NCBI RefSeq assembly: GCF_014696315.1
Contig: NZ_JACJPX010000004.1
Coordinates: forward strand, 172,389-236,388
DNA: 64,000 nucleotides
Source: Calothrix membranacea FACHB-236
Lineage (GTDB): Bacteria; Cyanobacteriota; Cyanobacteriia; Cyanobacteriales; Nostocaceae
Direction: 5' to 3'
Under the pieces are notes generated by a model. That model was not told the origin of the DNA. It worked only from the letters and a program-made list of their open reading frames with translations, and searched no databases. Positions 56,515 to 64,000 of the stretch are shown here, in pieces. The position numbers and the translations under genes are program-made. How positions within the stretch are numbered: the first letter of the stretch is position 1; each line of letters begins with the position of its first letter.

Positions 56515-56940
56515 ATGAGTGAAACTATTTCTCTCCTCCCCCATAAAATTATTGGTGTTGCTGTAATTTGGAACGACCAAGAACAAATATTAATTGACCG
56601 TCGCCGTGCGGGAGGAGCAATGGGTGGTTTGTGGGAATTTCCTGGCGGCAAAATTGAGCCTGGAGAAACTGTTGAAGAGTGCATTAAACGCGAAATTTAT
56701 GAAGAACTGGGAATAGAAATTGCAGTAGGAGAACATCTCATTACTATTGACCACACTTATACAGAGTTGCGCGTTACCCTAACTGTGCATCATTGTCGCC
56801 ATCTAGCAGGTGTGCCGCAAGCCATAGAATGCGATGAAATCCGCTGGGTAAATTTAGCAGATTTAGAACAGTTTGCTTTTCCCAAGGCAAATGTGCAAAT
56901 TATCGCCGCGCTAAAGCAGGGGGTAGGGATTGGGGAGTAG
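56515..56940 (+). CDS. mutT: MutT-type 8-oxo-dGTP diphosphatase
   Basis: A 141-aa Nudix protein with GLWEFPGGKIEPGET...KREIYEELGIEI, the MutT arrangement. It begins VAVIWNDQEQILIDRRRAGGAMGG and has DEIRWVNLADLEQFAFPKAN near the end, as MutT proteins do. It would clear oxidised nucleotides from the pool, consistent with the stress genes around it. Symbol given on motif resemblance. Confidence 0.82.
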   Translation: MSETISLLPHKIIGVAVIWNDQEQILIDRRRAGGAMGGLWEFPGGKIEPGETVEECIKREIYEELGIEIAVGEHLITIDHTYTELRVTLTVHHCRHLAGVPQAIECDEIRWVNLADLEQFAFPKANVQIIAALKQGVGIGE

Positions 56941-57154
56941 GGACTGGGGACTGGGGACTGAGAAAAAGCAGGGGGGCAGGGGGGAAAATAAAAAACACCA
57001 ATTAGCAATTACCAATTACCTATGCCCAATGCCCAATGCCCCATTCCCATTCCCATTCATAATTACAAGTAACGATGTATGAACTGCATCAGGTTACGAC
57101 CCGCAATTTTTTAAAATAAACCCAGAGACTTTGATAAAAGGTGTTAGCAGACAA

Positions 57155-57619
57155 ATGCCTAAAACCGTTGCCGACGTGATGAGCCGTGAACCGGTGGTTG
57201 TCCGATCTGAAACTCCGCTGAAGGAAGCCATACAAATTCTTGCAGAAAGACGCATCAGCGGACTACCTGTAGTTGATGATGTTGGTAAATTGGTGGGCAT
57301 TATCTCAGAAACTGATTTGATGTGGCAAGAAACAGGTGTGACTCCTCCGGCTTACATCATGTTTCTCGATAGTGTCATCTATTTACAAAATCCCGCAAAT
57401 TATGATCGAGACTTACACAAAGCGCTGGGACAAACCGTTGGGGAAGTGATGAGCAATAATCCAATCACTATTAGCCCTGATAAAACCTTACAAGAAGCAG
57501 CCAGAATCATGCACGATCGCAGTGTGCATCGCTTACCAGTTTTAGACAGCGCGGGTCAAGTAATTGGTATCCTTACCCGAGGTGATATTATCCGCGCGAT
57601 GGCCGCCGAGCAAGATTAG
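57155..57619 (+). CDS. Two-CBS-domain protein
   Basis: A 154-aa protein made of two CBS motifs: TVADVMSREPVVVRSETPLKEAIQILAERRISGLPVVDD (first) and TVGEVMSNNPITISPDKTLQEAARIMHDRSVHRLPVLD (second), separated by an insert with PPAYIMFLDSVIYLQNP. Such stand-alone CBS pairs bind adenine nucleotides and modulate other proteins. ATG 57155 gives the standard MPKTVADVM start. Target unknown. Confidence 0.88.
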   Translation: MPKTVADVMSREPVVVRSETPLKEAIQILAERRISGLPVVDDVGKLVGIISETDLMWQETGVTPPAYIMFLDSVIYLQNPANYDRDLHKALGQTVGEVMSNNPITISPDKTLQEAARIMHDRSVHRLPVLDSAGQVIGILTRGDIIRAMAAEQD

Positions 57620-57750
57620 TTAATAGTTAAATGTCAAAAGTCCAATATCAACAGTCAAATGACTAATAACTTTTGAACATCAGTTGCTACCCTGGGGGTT
57701 CCGCTTTAGCGGTACAAGCTGGAGAACTGCAAGAGCGCACTGGCTCCTTT

Positions 57751-57777
57751 TGAGTACAGGCGTGATTAACAGCGTTT
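57751..57777. repeat. Decayed copy of the AGACGCGAT palindrome
   Basis: TGAGTACAGGCGTGATTAAC.. aligns with the start of the element at 49321-49347 with several changes, including loss of perfect pairing. It sits in the gap before nblB together with a TTCCGCTTTAGCGG palindrome. Confidence 0.5.
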
Positions 57778-57817
57778 GTGCGACGCTTGACCTTTTTTGA
57801 AAATTTAGGATAAATAA

Positions 57818-58480
57818 ATGAGTATTACTCCTGAGTCGGTACAGCAATTGCTTGGTTCCGAAAATCTGGGCGATCGCTTGCGAGGTGTGAATCAAATCCG
57901 CGATTTAGAACCTGCGATCGCTTTTGAATTAATTCAAACTGCGGTAAGTGATAGCAATGCTCGTGTCCGTTACTCAGCAGTGAGTCAAATGGATACATTC
58001 GGCACACAAGATTCAGAATTATCATTGAGTATATTGCGTGAACTACTAAAAGATCCTGAACCTGATGTGCAAGCAGCAGCCGCAGATTGTTTGGGTGCGC
58101 TGAAACTTACATCAGCTTTTGATGATTTGCAGCAGCTTTACGATGCAAGTCCTGAATGGCTAGTCAAATTTAGTATCATCGCCACATTAGGAGAGTTAGG
58201 CGATCCGCGAGGTTTTGAACTCCTCCAGCAAGCACTCAATTCTGATAATGAGTTAATTCAAACTGCTGCTATTAGTTCCTTTGGCGAGTTGGGAAATACA
58301 GGTGCAATTCCACTTTTAGCACCTTATGCACAAAATCCCGATTGGCAAGTCCGCTATAGAGTAGCGCAAGCTATGAGTCGCTTGGGTGGCGCAGATGCTA
58401 AAGCTGTTTTAGAGACTCTGGCTAATGACGAAGTAGAAGCGATCGCCAATGAAGCCAAAAAATCTTTGCAATCAGTTTAA
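57818..58480 (+). CDS. nblB: HEAT-repeat protein, NblB-like
   Basis: A 220-aa all-helical protein with about five HEAT repeats (for example DSNARVRYSAVSQMDTFG, DPEPDVQAAAADCLGALK, SPEWLVKFSIIATLGELGDPRG, NPDWQVRYRVAQAMSRLGG). It belongs to the CpcE/NblB group; NblB helps detach bilins and degrade phycobilisomes under starvation. Placement after dps-carB-sigD-like genes resembles alr3814 (NblB) of PCC 7120 from memory, which supports the name. A strong terminator follows. Confidence 0.78.
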   Translation: MSITPESVQQLLGSENLGDRLRGVNQIRDLEPAIAFELIQTAVSDSNARVRYSAVSQMDTFGTQDSELSLSILRELLKDPEPDVQAAAADCLGALKLTSAFDDLQQLYDASPEWLVKFSIIATLGELGDPRGFELLQQALNSDNELIQTAAISSFGELGNTGAIPLLAPYAQNPDWQVRYRVAQAMSRLGGADAKAVLETLANDEVEAIANEAKKSLQSV

Positions 58481-58519
58481 TGTTGAATAAACTTGTCTGA
58501 ATCTTGAAATAACAATCTT

Positions 58520-58546
58520 TAAGGGTACAAAAATTTTGTGCCCTTA
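58520..58546 (+). terminator. Terminator of nblB
   Basis: A 12-bp stem TAAGGGTACAAA / TTTGTGCCCTTA (58520-58531 with 58535-58546, one G-U pair), three-base loop, TTCC tail. Confidence 0.8.
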
Positions 58547-58741
58547 TTCCATATATAAATTTATATCCATTCCCAGAAAAACCCTACAAAAGAAAATTCG
58601 TAGTAACTTCTTCAGTGATTACTACGAACACAAAGCTATAACACTTAATGAAAACCAAAATTGAAAATATTTTTACATATTTCTATTAATAATGATACTC
58701 CTTTTCTGTCTGTAATTTAATTTTTATCTTGTGGGTAATGC

Positions 58742-59422
58742 TCAAGAACTAGCTTGAGTTTGGCGACGACGGGATATCAGCATACCAGCACCAAATAAAC
58801 CTAAACCTAGCATTGTGGTTGGCTCAGGAACACTAACTGCTTCAGCAGTGAGAGTTAATTGATAAGTGCTGGAAGCTCCAGAAAGAGAAGCGTTCAAAAA
58901 GCCCGTCGCAATAGTTTCTCCATTGAAATTAAATTTACCTGTAATTCCATCGAATGTTACGTCACTAATATTAGTAGAAGATTTCCAAGTTCTGGTAATT
59001 ACAGAATCATCTAAGTCAAAGGTCAGAAGAGCAGTGGTACTACCCAAAGTTCTTGTTCCAAAATTAATGAATGGAGTTACATTACCAGTGGTGTATGTAG
59101 CTTTTGTTGAGCTTAAGATAGTTTGCCGGGTTAGGTTTAGAGTGCTAATGCTAATCCCTGTAATAGGCATTGTGCCTGAATTTAAGCTGGGTGAGAAGGC
59201 TGAAAAATCACCGTAAGTATCAACCCCATCAACATCAACGAATGTAATACTAGTATTAGTTGGATTTCCTCCATCACTTGGAACAATAGAGGTACCATTA
59301 ATACCAATACTTCCGCTAAGTGTTGCCGCTTGAGCAGAACCTAGTGAGCCAGCAATAGTTAAGGGAATTGCAGCAGTAGCAGCTAAAGTTGCGTTGATTA
59401 CTTTAGATTTAATAGTAAACAT
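58742..59422 (-). CDS. PEP-CTERM sorting domain protein
   Basis: A 226-aa exported protein: signal peptide ending AGSLGSAQA (about residue 32), a Thr/Ser/Gly-rich beta region, and the C-terminal sorting signal VPEPTTMLGLGLFGAGMLIS followed by RRRQ. This is the PEP-CTERM layout: the signal is cut by an exosortase and the protein delivered to the surface or matrix. No exosortase is nearby. The middle domain is not recognised. Confidence 0.9.
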   Translation of the reverse strand: MFTIKSKVINATLAATAAIPLTIAGSLGSAQAATLSGSIGINGTSIVPSDGGNPTNTSITFVDVDGVDTYGDFSAFSPSLNSGTMPITGISISTLNLTRQTILSSTKATYTTGNVTPFINFGTRTLGSTTALLTFDLDDSVITRTWKSSTNISDVTFDGITGKFNFNGETIATGFLNASLSGASSTYQLTLTAEAVSVPEPTTMLGLGLFGAGMLISRRRQTQASS

Positions 59423-60071
59423 TGTGATTTAAGGCTCCTGTAAAAAGGAATTAGTTTATTAATTAGATGCAATTCTAAAGCTATTTATCAATGTAGGAAA
59501 CCATCAACAAAAGAGAATCAAGGCATCCTATATTCATGTTCTAGATTAGAATTATTGTCTTAAAGAATTAGGTAGAATAATGACCCTGGTTGCTTTTAGC
59601 GAGTGATTTATTTATCACTCTTACAGAATTACATAGCTGTTTACTAATACGCAATAGCTACCTATTTATCTTGATATAAACTTTATTGATTATCTAGTGG
59701 CATTTACTAGATATGTCATTTGGTAGTGTCTAAAATTACGTAATTTTCCTGGACTAGCGAATGTTTGGCTTCAGTATGTTTAACAAACTGCTAGTTTTTG
59801 TTTTTAAAGATTTCTATACAAATCCTGTGGATGATATGCACTTAAATAACTCAGTAAGAATTGTGATTTATATATGAACTGTTTTTGTCGTTTATATAAG
59901 CTGAGTGCAAAAAACTTATAAACTATAAATGAAGAATTTGTTATGGTGAAAAACACTAGAATTTCTAGAAAATCCACAATGTTATTAACCGGATTTTTAT
60001 CCCTAATAAAATAGGGTAGACAATGAATGTCTACCCTACGAAAGTCTTATTTACTTAATCTATGGGAAATC
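59423..60071. other. Intergenic region with one hairpin
   Basis: 649 bases, strongly AT-rich, no gene. A perfect 11-bp hairpin TAGGGTAGACA / TGTCTACCCTA (60012-60022 with 60028-60038, loop ATGAA) lies near the end of the DUF456 gene and is probably its terminator (minus strand), or a dispersed palindrome. Confidence 0.6.
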
Positions 60072-60590
60072 TTAGCTGCCAAAGACTTGCGGCCACGTGT
60101 TCACTATAAAAACTACCACTGCAGCGATCGCTAATATTCCTTGCAGTAAATTTCCCACAACTGTACCAACGACAATTCCGATACCAGCCTTAATTGCTAT
60201 CCCAAGTTGACGTTGGTAAAGGTATTCACCGATGATTGCACCCAATAATGGCCCTATTAAAATACCTAATAGCGGCCCGCCAAAGGGTAAAGCTGGTAAT
60301 AATCCGAAGAATCCTAAAAGCAACCCGACAAATGCGCCTATTTGTCCCCACTTACTAGCGCCAGCTTGTTTTGCGCCTATGTAGCCTGCTAAAAAATCTA
60401 CGCCAATACTCAGAAGCAACACAATAACCGTGACAATTAGCGGTATTTTAATTGCTGCAAAGGAACTGCTGACAACTCCCCAGATAATAATTGCAATTAA
60501 TATTAAACTGGTTCCAGGGATGGCAGGAACTACAGCACCAATAATACCCACAACCATCACTGCAATCAGTAACCAATAGATAATTTGCAT
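60072..60590 (-). CDS. DUF456 membrane protein
   Basis: A 172-aa protein, almost entirely hydrophobic with 4-5 membrane segments and Gly-rich turns: VVPAIPGTSLILIAIIIWG, DFLAGYIGAKQAGASKWG, LLPALPFGGPLLGILIGPLLGA, matching DUF456. Function unknown. It begins six bases after the stop of the CCB-type gene on the same strand, so they form an operon. Confidence 0.85.
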   Translation of the reverse strand: MQIIYWLLIAVMVVGIIGAVVPAIPGTSLILIAIIIWGVVSSSFAAIKIPLIVTVIVLLLSIGVDFLAGYIGAKQAGASKWGQIGAFVGLLLGFFGLLPALPFGGPLLGILIGPLLGAIIGEYLYQRQLGIAIKAGIGIVVGTVVGNLLQGILAIAAVVVFIVNTWPQVFGS

Positions 60591-60596
60591 AAAGTT

Positions 60597-61259
60597 TTAA
60601 TTTTCTGACTCAACTTGCAAATAGGAACTGAGAGTAACAGCTAATTTATCAGCAATTCCAGATATCCAATTTTCATCTTGTTTGGTGTAACTGCGAGGTG
60701 CATTTGCTCCTAAAATTAATACACCTTGATTACCAATAGGTTGACAAATTACCCCTTGAGTATTTTCAGGCAAATAATCAAATTCTATTTTGCCTGGATA
60801 GACTTTTAAGGCTACTAAATAAACTGGCTTTTGTGTTTCCAAGACCCTTTTTAAAATTGGGCCTGGTACAACCTCAGATTTAGGAGACAGAATACCGCGA
60901 CGTAACAAAACCTTACCTTGGTAAAAAACTAATAGCGATCGCGTGACGGTGTTAGTTAATAATAGATGGGATGCCCAAGCTAGTTCTGTTTTCACGGCTT
61001 CTGGTAAATCCGCAGCCAACACAAAACCTTCCTCCCCAATCAGTTGTACAATATCAGGCGATCGCGGTTGTACTTGCTGCCAAATTAATCCAGTTAAAAT
61101 TAACACCGCACTCAGAATCACGCCCAGCACATCCCCTCGGGCTTGGGATTCTGTTAGTTCCGGTGTTAACAAGCGGTTAATGAGCAAAAGTACAGCGCCT
61201 AAACAGCCAACTACTATAGGTAGACGGCGTAAAACTAGATTGGGATCAGGTTTATTCAT
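60597..61259 (-). CDS. Cofactor assembly of complex C subunit B (CCB2/CCB4-like)
   Basis: A 220-aa protein with two N-terminal membrane helices (LPIVVGCLGAVLLLINRLL; VLGVILSAVLILTGLIW) and a soluble GAF-like domain (EEGFVLAADLP, SLLVFYQGKVLLRRG, GVLILGANAPRSYTKQDE). It matches the CCB2/CCB4 family that helps attach the extra c-type heme to cytochrome b6 of the b6f complex. The family identification is from memory of its sequence pattern. Operon with DUF456. Confidence 0.78.
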   Translation of the reverse strand: MNKPDPNLVLRRLPIVVGCLGAVLLLINRLLTPELTESQARGDVLGVILSAVLILTGLIWQQVQPRSPDIVQLIGEEGFVLAADLPEAVKTELAWASHLLLTNTVTRSLLVFYQGKVLLRRGILSPKSEVVPGPILKRVLETQKPVYLVALKVYPGKIEFDYLPENTQGVICQPIGNQGVLILGANAPRSYTKQDENWISGIADKLAVTLSSYLQVESEN

Positions 61260-61321
61260 TAGTCATTTGTCATCAGTCATTTGTCCTTTGTTATTAGTTT
61301 CTCCTATCTTCCTGATCTTCC

Positions 61322-62050
61322 CTATTCCTCGCCAGGTTCAATTATCCGTTGGAACAAATAACCAGTACCGCGGGCGGTGAGAATCAATTCTGGGTTGCTA
61401 GGATCGTCTTCTAATTTGGCGCGCAAACGGGAGATATGCACATCAACTACGCGGGTATCTACATGGCGTTCTGGTGTGTAACCCCATACTTCTTGCAAAA
61501 TTTCCGAACGGGAAAAAGCTTCTCCAGAGCGGCTAACGAGTAACTCTAGTAAGCTAAATTCCATACCAGTTAAGCGAATGCGCTCATCGCCTTTGTAAAC
61601 TTGTCGCTTATTCGTATCAATTTTGATATTAGCAACGTGGATGACTCCAGAACTAGGAATTCCAGAAGCACTGGTTTTGTCTACTCGTCTGAGTACTGAG
61701 CGAATCCGGGCTTCTAGCTCCTTCGGGGAAAACGGCTTAACTACATAATCATCAGCACCTAACTCTAATCCAGTGATGCGATCGGCTACGTCCCCTAAGG
61801 CTGTTAGCATAATAATAGGGACATCTGACTCCTTACGTAGTTCTTGACAAACACCGTAGCCATCAAGTTTTGGCATCATCACATCCAAAACTACTAGATC
61901 GGGGTCAGCTTTGCGAAAAGTTTCCAAAGCTTCTTCTCCATCACCAGCAGTTACTACATCGTAGCCAATCATGGAAAGGCGCGTTTCCAAAATCCGGCGA
62001 ATGCTGGCTTCGTCGTCTACCACCAGGATTTTTTCTTTATGACTTTCCAA
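61322..62050 (-). CDS. rpaB: Response regulator RpaB
   Basis: A 242-aa OmpR-family regulator. The receiver domain has KEKILVVDDEASIRRILETRL, phospho-Asp in LVVLDVMMPKLDGYG and VVKPFSPKELEARI; the C-terminal winged helix has LTGMEFSLLELLVSRSGEAFSRSEIL and VDTRVVDVHISRLRAKL. The N terminus SHKEKILVVDDEASIRRIL is that of RpaB, the essential regulator that binds HLR1 sites and controls photosystem and high-light genes. No ATG is present; TTG 62050 (giving MESHKEK) with AAGGAG 11 bases upstream is preferred to TTG 62059. Divergent from radA. Confidence 0.92.
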   Translation of the reverse strand: MESHKEKILVVDDEASIRRILETRLSMIGYDVVTAGDGEEALETFRKADPDLVVLDVMMPKLDGYGVCQELRKESDVPIIMLTALGDVADRITGLELGADDYVVKPFSPKELEARIRSVLRRVDKTSASGIPSSGVIHVANIKIDTNKRQVYKGDERIRLTGMEFSLLELLVSRSGEAFSRSEILQEVWGYTPERHVDTRVVDVHISRLRAKLEDDPSNPELILTARGTGYLFQRIIEPGEE

Positions 62051-62220
62051 GTTTCTCAACGCTCCTTAACTAAAATTTTTCATGATTAATTTTTAATACC
62101 ATAATATTAAGATATCATTCCATGAATTAGATGAAAAAAAGCTGTAACTACTACTATTATTGAACTTTTCTTTTCGCCAAGAATTAAGGAAAAATTAAGA
62201 TTATTTAATAAGATTTAAGA

Positions 62221-63795
62221 ATGGCAAAGTCCAAAACCTTTTACATTTGTAACGATTGTGGAGCAGAATCTTCTCAATGGTTTGGTAAGTGTCCCGCTTG
62301 CGGCACTTACAATTCTTTAGAAGAACAAATTTCTATCCAATCATCGGTGGATATACCCAGCCGAGGAGGAGTCAGTGGTTGGCAATCAGCATCTACTAAT
62401 GGCAAATCGCATAATAAACCAGCCAAACCGCGCTCTTCTTTAACATTCGATCAAATTAGCGATCGCCAAATTGCACGTTGGGAATCTGGCTATGGAGAAT
62501 TAGATCGGGTGTTGGGTGGTGGTGTTGTCCCTGGTTCGATGGTGCTGATTGGTGGCGATCCAGGAATTGGAAAATCAACTCTACTACTTCAAGTATCTAA
62601 TCAATTGGCGCAGAGATACCGCATTCTTTATGTCACAGGGGAAGAATCAGGTCAACAGGTAAAGTTAAGAGCTTCGCGTTTAGGAGTATCTAAAAGCGTC
62701 AATGTTGTAGGCGATGAAAATACAGTTGTAGAGGAAGTAACACCTGTTCCCATAGAATCTAAAAGTGAAGTCATACCTGTTCCTATAGACCCTAAAAGTA
62801 TAAACCCTGACAATATAGGTGCAGATTTATATATATTGCCAGAAACCGATTTAGAAGAAATTCTCCGGGAAATAGATTCTCTTAAACCAAATGTGGCAGT
62901 AATTGATAGTATTCAAACAGTGTTCTTTCCGGCACTGACATCTGCACCTGGTTCAGTAGCGCAAGTGCGGGAATGTACAGCCGCACTGATGAAAGTGGCA
63001 AAGCACGAAGACGTGACAATGTTAATTGTGGGACACGTAACTAAAGAAGGTGCGATCGCGGGGCCGAAAGTTTTAGAACACTTAGTAGATACAGTATTGT
63101 ATTTTGAAGGCGATCGCTTTGCTTCCCATCGGTTATTACGGACAGTAAAAAATCGCTTTGGTGCAACTCACGAAATCGGTATTTTTGAGATGGTATCTCA
63201 TGGATTGCGTGAAGTTCCTAACCCTTCAGAGCTATTTTTAGGTAATCGTGACGATCCTGCGCCTGGTACTGCTATCGTTGTCGCTTGCGAAGGAACTCGC
63301 CCCATCGTTGTGGAATTGCAAGCTTTGGTAAGTCCTACTAGTTACCCTTCTCCCCGACGCGCCGCTACAGGGATAGACTATAACCGCTTAGTGCAAATTT
63401 TAGCGGTGTTAGAAAAACGGGTAGGAATTCCCATGTCGAAGCTAGATTCTTACGTCGCTTCGGCGGGAGGATTGAACGTAGAAGAACCAGCAGTAGATTT
63501 AGGAATTGCGATCGCCATTGTTGCCAGTTTCCGTGATCGCATCGTCGATCCAGGTACAGTCTTAATTGGTGAAGTCGGGTTAGGGGGACAAGTGCGATCG
63601 GTTTCCCAGATGGAACTGCGGTTAAAAGAAGCAGCCAAACTCGGATTTAAAAGAGCGATCGTCCCCAAAGGAACAAAATTCCCTGATCTTAATATCGAGA
63701 TTTTACCAGTTTCCAAGGTAATAGATGCAATTATCGCCGCTATTCCCCATCAAGAACTCACAGAAGACGATTTAATTCCCGATGAAGATGAGTAA
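62221..63795 (+). CDS. radA: DNA repair protein RadA (Sms)
   Basis: A 524-aa RadA: N-terminal C4 zinc finger CNDCGAESSQWFGKCPACG, RecA-like domain with Walker A GGDPGIGKSTLL, the RadA-specific KNRFG motif in TVKNRFGATHEIGIF, and a C-terminal Lon-protease-like domain (DSYVASAGGLNVEEPAVDLGIAIAI). It unwinds and extends strands during recombination. It is longer than the usual ~455 aa; part of the excess is a linker around residues 165-200 with an 11-residue near-duplication. Confidence 0.95.
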   Translation: MAKSKTFYICNDCGAESSQWFGKCPACGTYNSLEEQISIQSSVDIPSRGGVSGWQSASTNGKSHNKPAKPRSSLTFDQISDRQIARWESGYGELDRVLGGGVVPGSMVLIGGDPGIGKSTLLLQVSNQLAQRYRILYVTGEESGQQVKLRASRLGVSKSVNVVGDENTVVEEVTPVPIESKSEVIPVPIDPKSINPDNIGADLYILPETDLEEILREIDSLKPNVAVIDSIQTVFFPALTSAPGSVAQVRECTAALMKVAKHEDVTMLIVGHVTKEGAIAGPKVLEHLVDTVLYFEGDRFASHRLLRTVKNRFGATHEIGIFEMVSHGLREVPNPSELFLGNRDDPAPGTAIVVACEGTRPIVVELQALVSPTSYPSPRRAATGIDYNRLVQILAVLEKRVGIPMSKLDSYVASAGGLNVEEPAVDLGIAIAIVASFRDRIVDPGTVLIGEVGLGGQVRSVSQMELRLKEAAKLGFKRAIVPKGTKFPDLNIEILPVSKVIDAIIAAIPHQELTEDDLIPDEDE

Positions 63796-63816
63796 CCCCA
63801 CCCCAACCCCTCCCCC

Positions 63817-63852
63817 GAAGTTCCGATCGGAGGAAGCCTCCGCTCGGACTTC
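63817..63852. repeat. Palindromic dispersed element after radA
   Basis: Arms 63817-63833 and 63837-63852 (GAAGTTCCGATCGGAGG / CCTCCGCTCGGACTTC) with a three-base loop; same GGAGG...CCTCC core as at 10040. Could also end radA transcription. Confidence 0.65.
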
Positions 63853-63969
63853 TCTCCGCAAGCGAGGAGGGGCTAAATTTCCCCAACCAAACCTGTTACC
63901 CCACATTCCGCAGGTGCGATCGTAAATGCTGTATTTTTGAAAATGATGTAAATGCTGCATTTTGGAAGC

Positions 63970-64000
63970 ATGACAGCTTCACCATTAGATATTAGAGTAC
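63970..64000 (+). CDS. Possible 5' end of a gene running off the window
   Basis: An ATG at 63970 opens MTASPLDIRV to the right edge without a stop. GGAAG lies only two to six bases upstream, too close for a normal ribosome binding site, so this is a weak candidate. Confidence 0.2.
   Translation, partial: MTASPLDIRV

Noticed and set aside
63772..63960. Minus-strand open frame at the right end
   Set aside because: It overlaps the end of radA and a palindromic element, and its translation is not protein-like.
1..64000. tRNA, rRNA, tmRNA or other known structural RNA genes
   Set aside because: Scanning intergenic regions by eye gave no cloverleaf with a T-loop GGTTCGAATCC-like motif and no recognisable RNA family core.
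1..64000. Insertion sequences or integrated phage
   Set aside because: No transposase, integrase or phage structural protein was seen; only small non-coding repeats.

Overview
The window looks like chromosomal DNA of a filamentous, probably heterocyst-forming cyanobacterium (Nostocales; Nostoc/Anabaena/Calothrix type). The evidence is the very frequent HIP1 octamer GCGATCGC, the phycobiliprotein and phycobilisome genes (CpeS/CpcS lyase, NblB-like HEAT protein), cyanophycin metabolism (cphB-cphA), the flavodiiron pair flv3-flv1, RpaB, a cytochrome b6 c-heme assembly factor, a PEP-CTERM protein, and intergenic short tandem repeats (CCAATTA-type heptamers, GATGAGGGR 9-mers, GGGGATT-like runs) typical of this group. 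No transposase, integrase, phage gene, CRISPR array, rRNA or tRNA gene was found.

Layout. 0-2.5 kb: the 5' part of an RND efflux adaptor (minus, cut by the window edge), a phycobiliprotein lyase and a glycine-rich RRM RNA-binding protein. 2.6-7.3 kb: flv3 and flv1 in tandem on the minus strand, divergent from coaX, which carries an in-frame 9-bp repeat array. 7.3-13.6 kb: an HxlR regulator divergent from an SDR oxidoreductase, a KTN/RCK protein, a DUF3124 lipoprotein, a CPA1 antiporter, an alpha/beta hydrolase and a Nudix hydrolase. 14-21.8 kb: a 54-aa basic protein with clear promoter and terminator, argH, a small membrane protein, larB, a peptide-type ABC binding lipoprotein, an overlapping nuclease-like/PIN pair, ispF and trmD. 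22-32.5 kb: cphB-cphA, a 57-aa TatA, a Ser/Thr kinase, cbiT, cdsA, a DUF2993 protein, a pseudouridine synthase overlapping a RodZ-like gene. 32.5-36 kb: malQ, Nudix, and a pentapeptide-repeat protein fused to RidA.

36.7-42.1 kb holds the complete urea transporter urtABCDE. 42.1-47.9 kb is bounded by two inverted copies of a ~100-bp repeat and contains a ten-unit 21-bp tandem array, a phosphonate/phosphite-type ABC transporter (phnD-phnC-phnE) and a GT39-like membrane glycosyltransferase. 48.1-58.5 kb: a thioredoxin-like [2Fe-2S] protein, a His-type Dps, carB, a group 2 sigma factor (probably sigD), DUF760, MutT, a CBS pair protein and NblB; from memory this order resembles alr3808-alr3814 of Nostoc PCC 7120. 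58.7-64 kb: PEP-CTERM protein, DUF456, CCB-type assembly factor, rpaB and radA.

Common themes are nitrogen supply and storage (urea uptake, arginine and carbamoyl-phosphate synthesis, cyanophycin making and breaking) and protection against oxygen or light stress (flavodiiron proteins, Dps, sigma factor, RpaB, NblB, MutT). The most unusual observations are a nuclease-like gene with an apparent upstream frame change at a GGGAAAA run next to a PIN-domain gene, the pentapeptide-RidA fusion, the 21-bp array, the paired inverted repeat, the 9-bp repeat inside coaX, and a Dps with a histidine at the usual ferroxidase aspartate.
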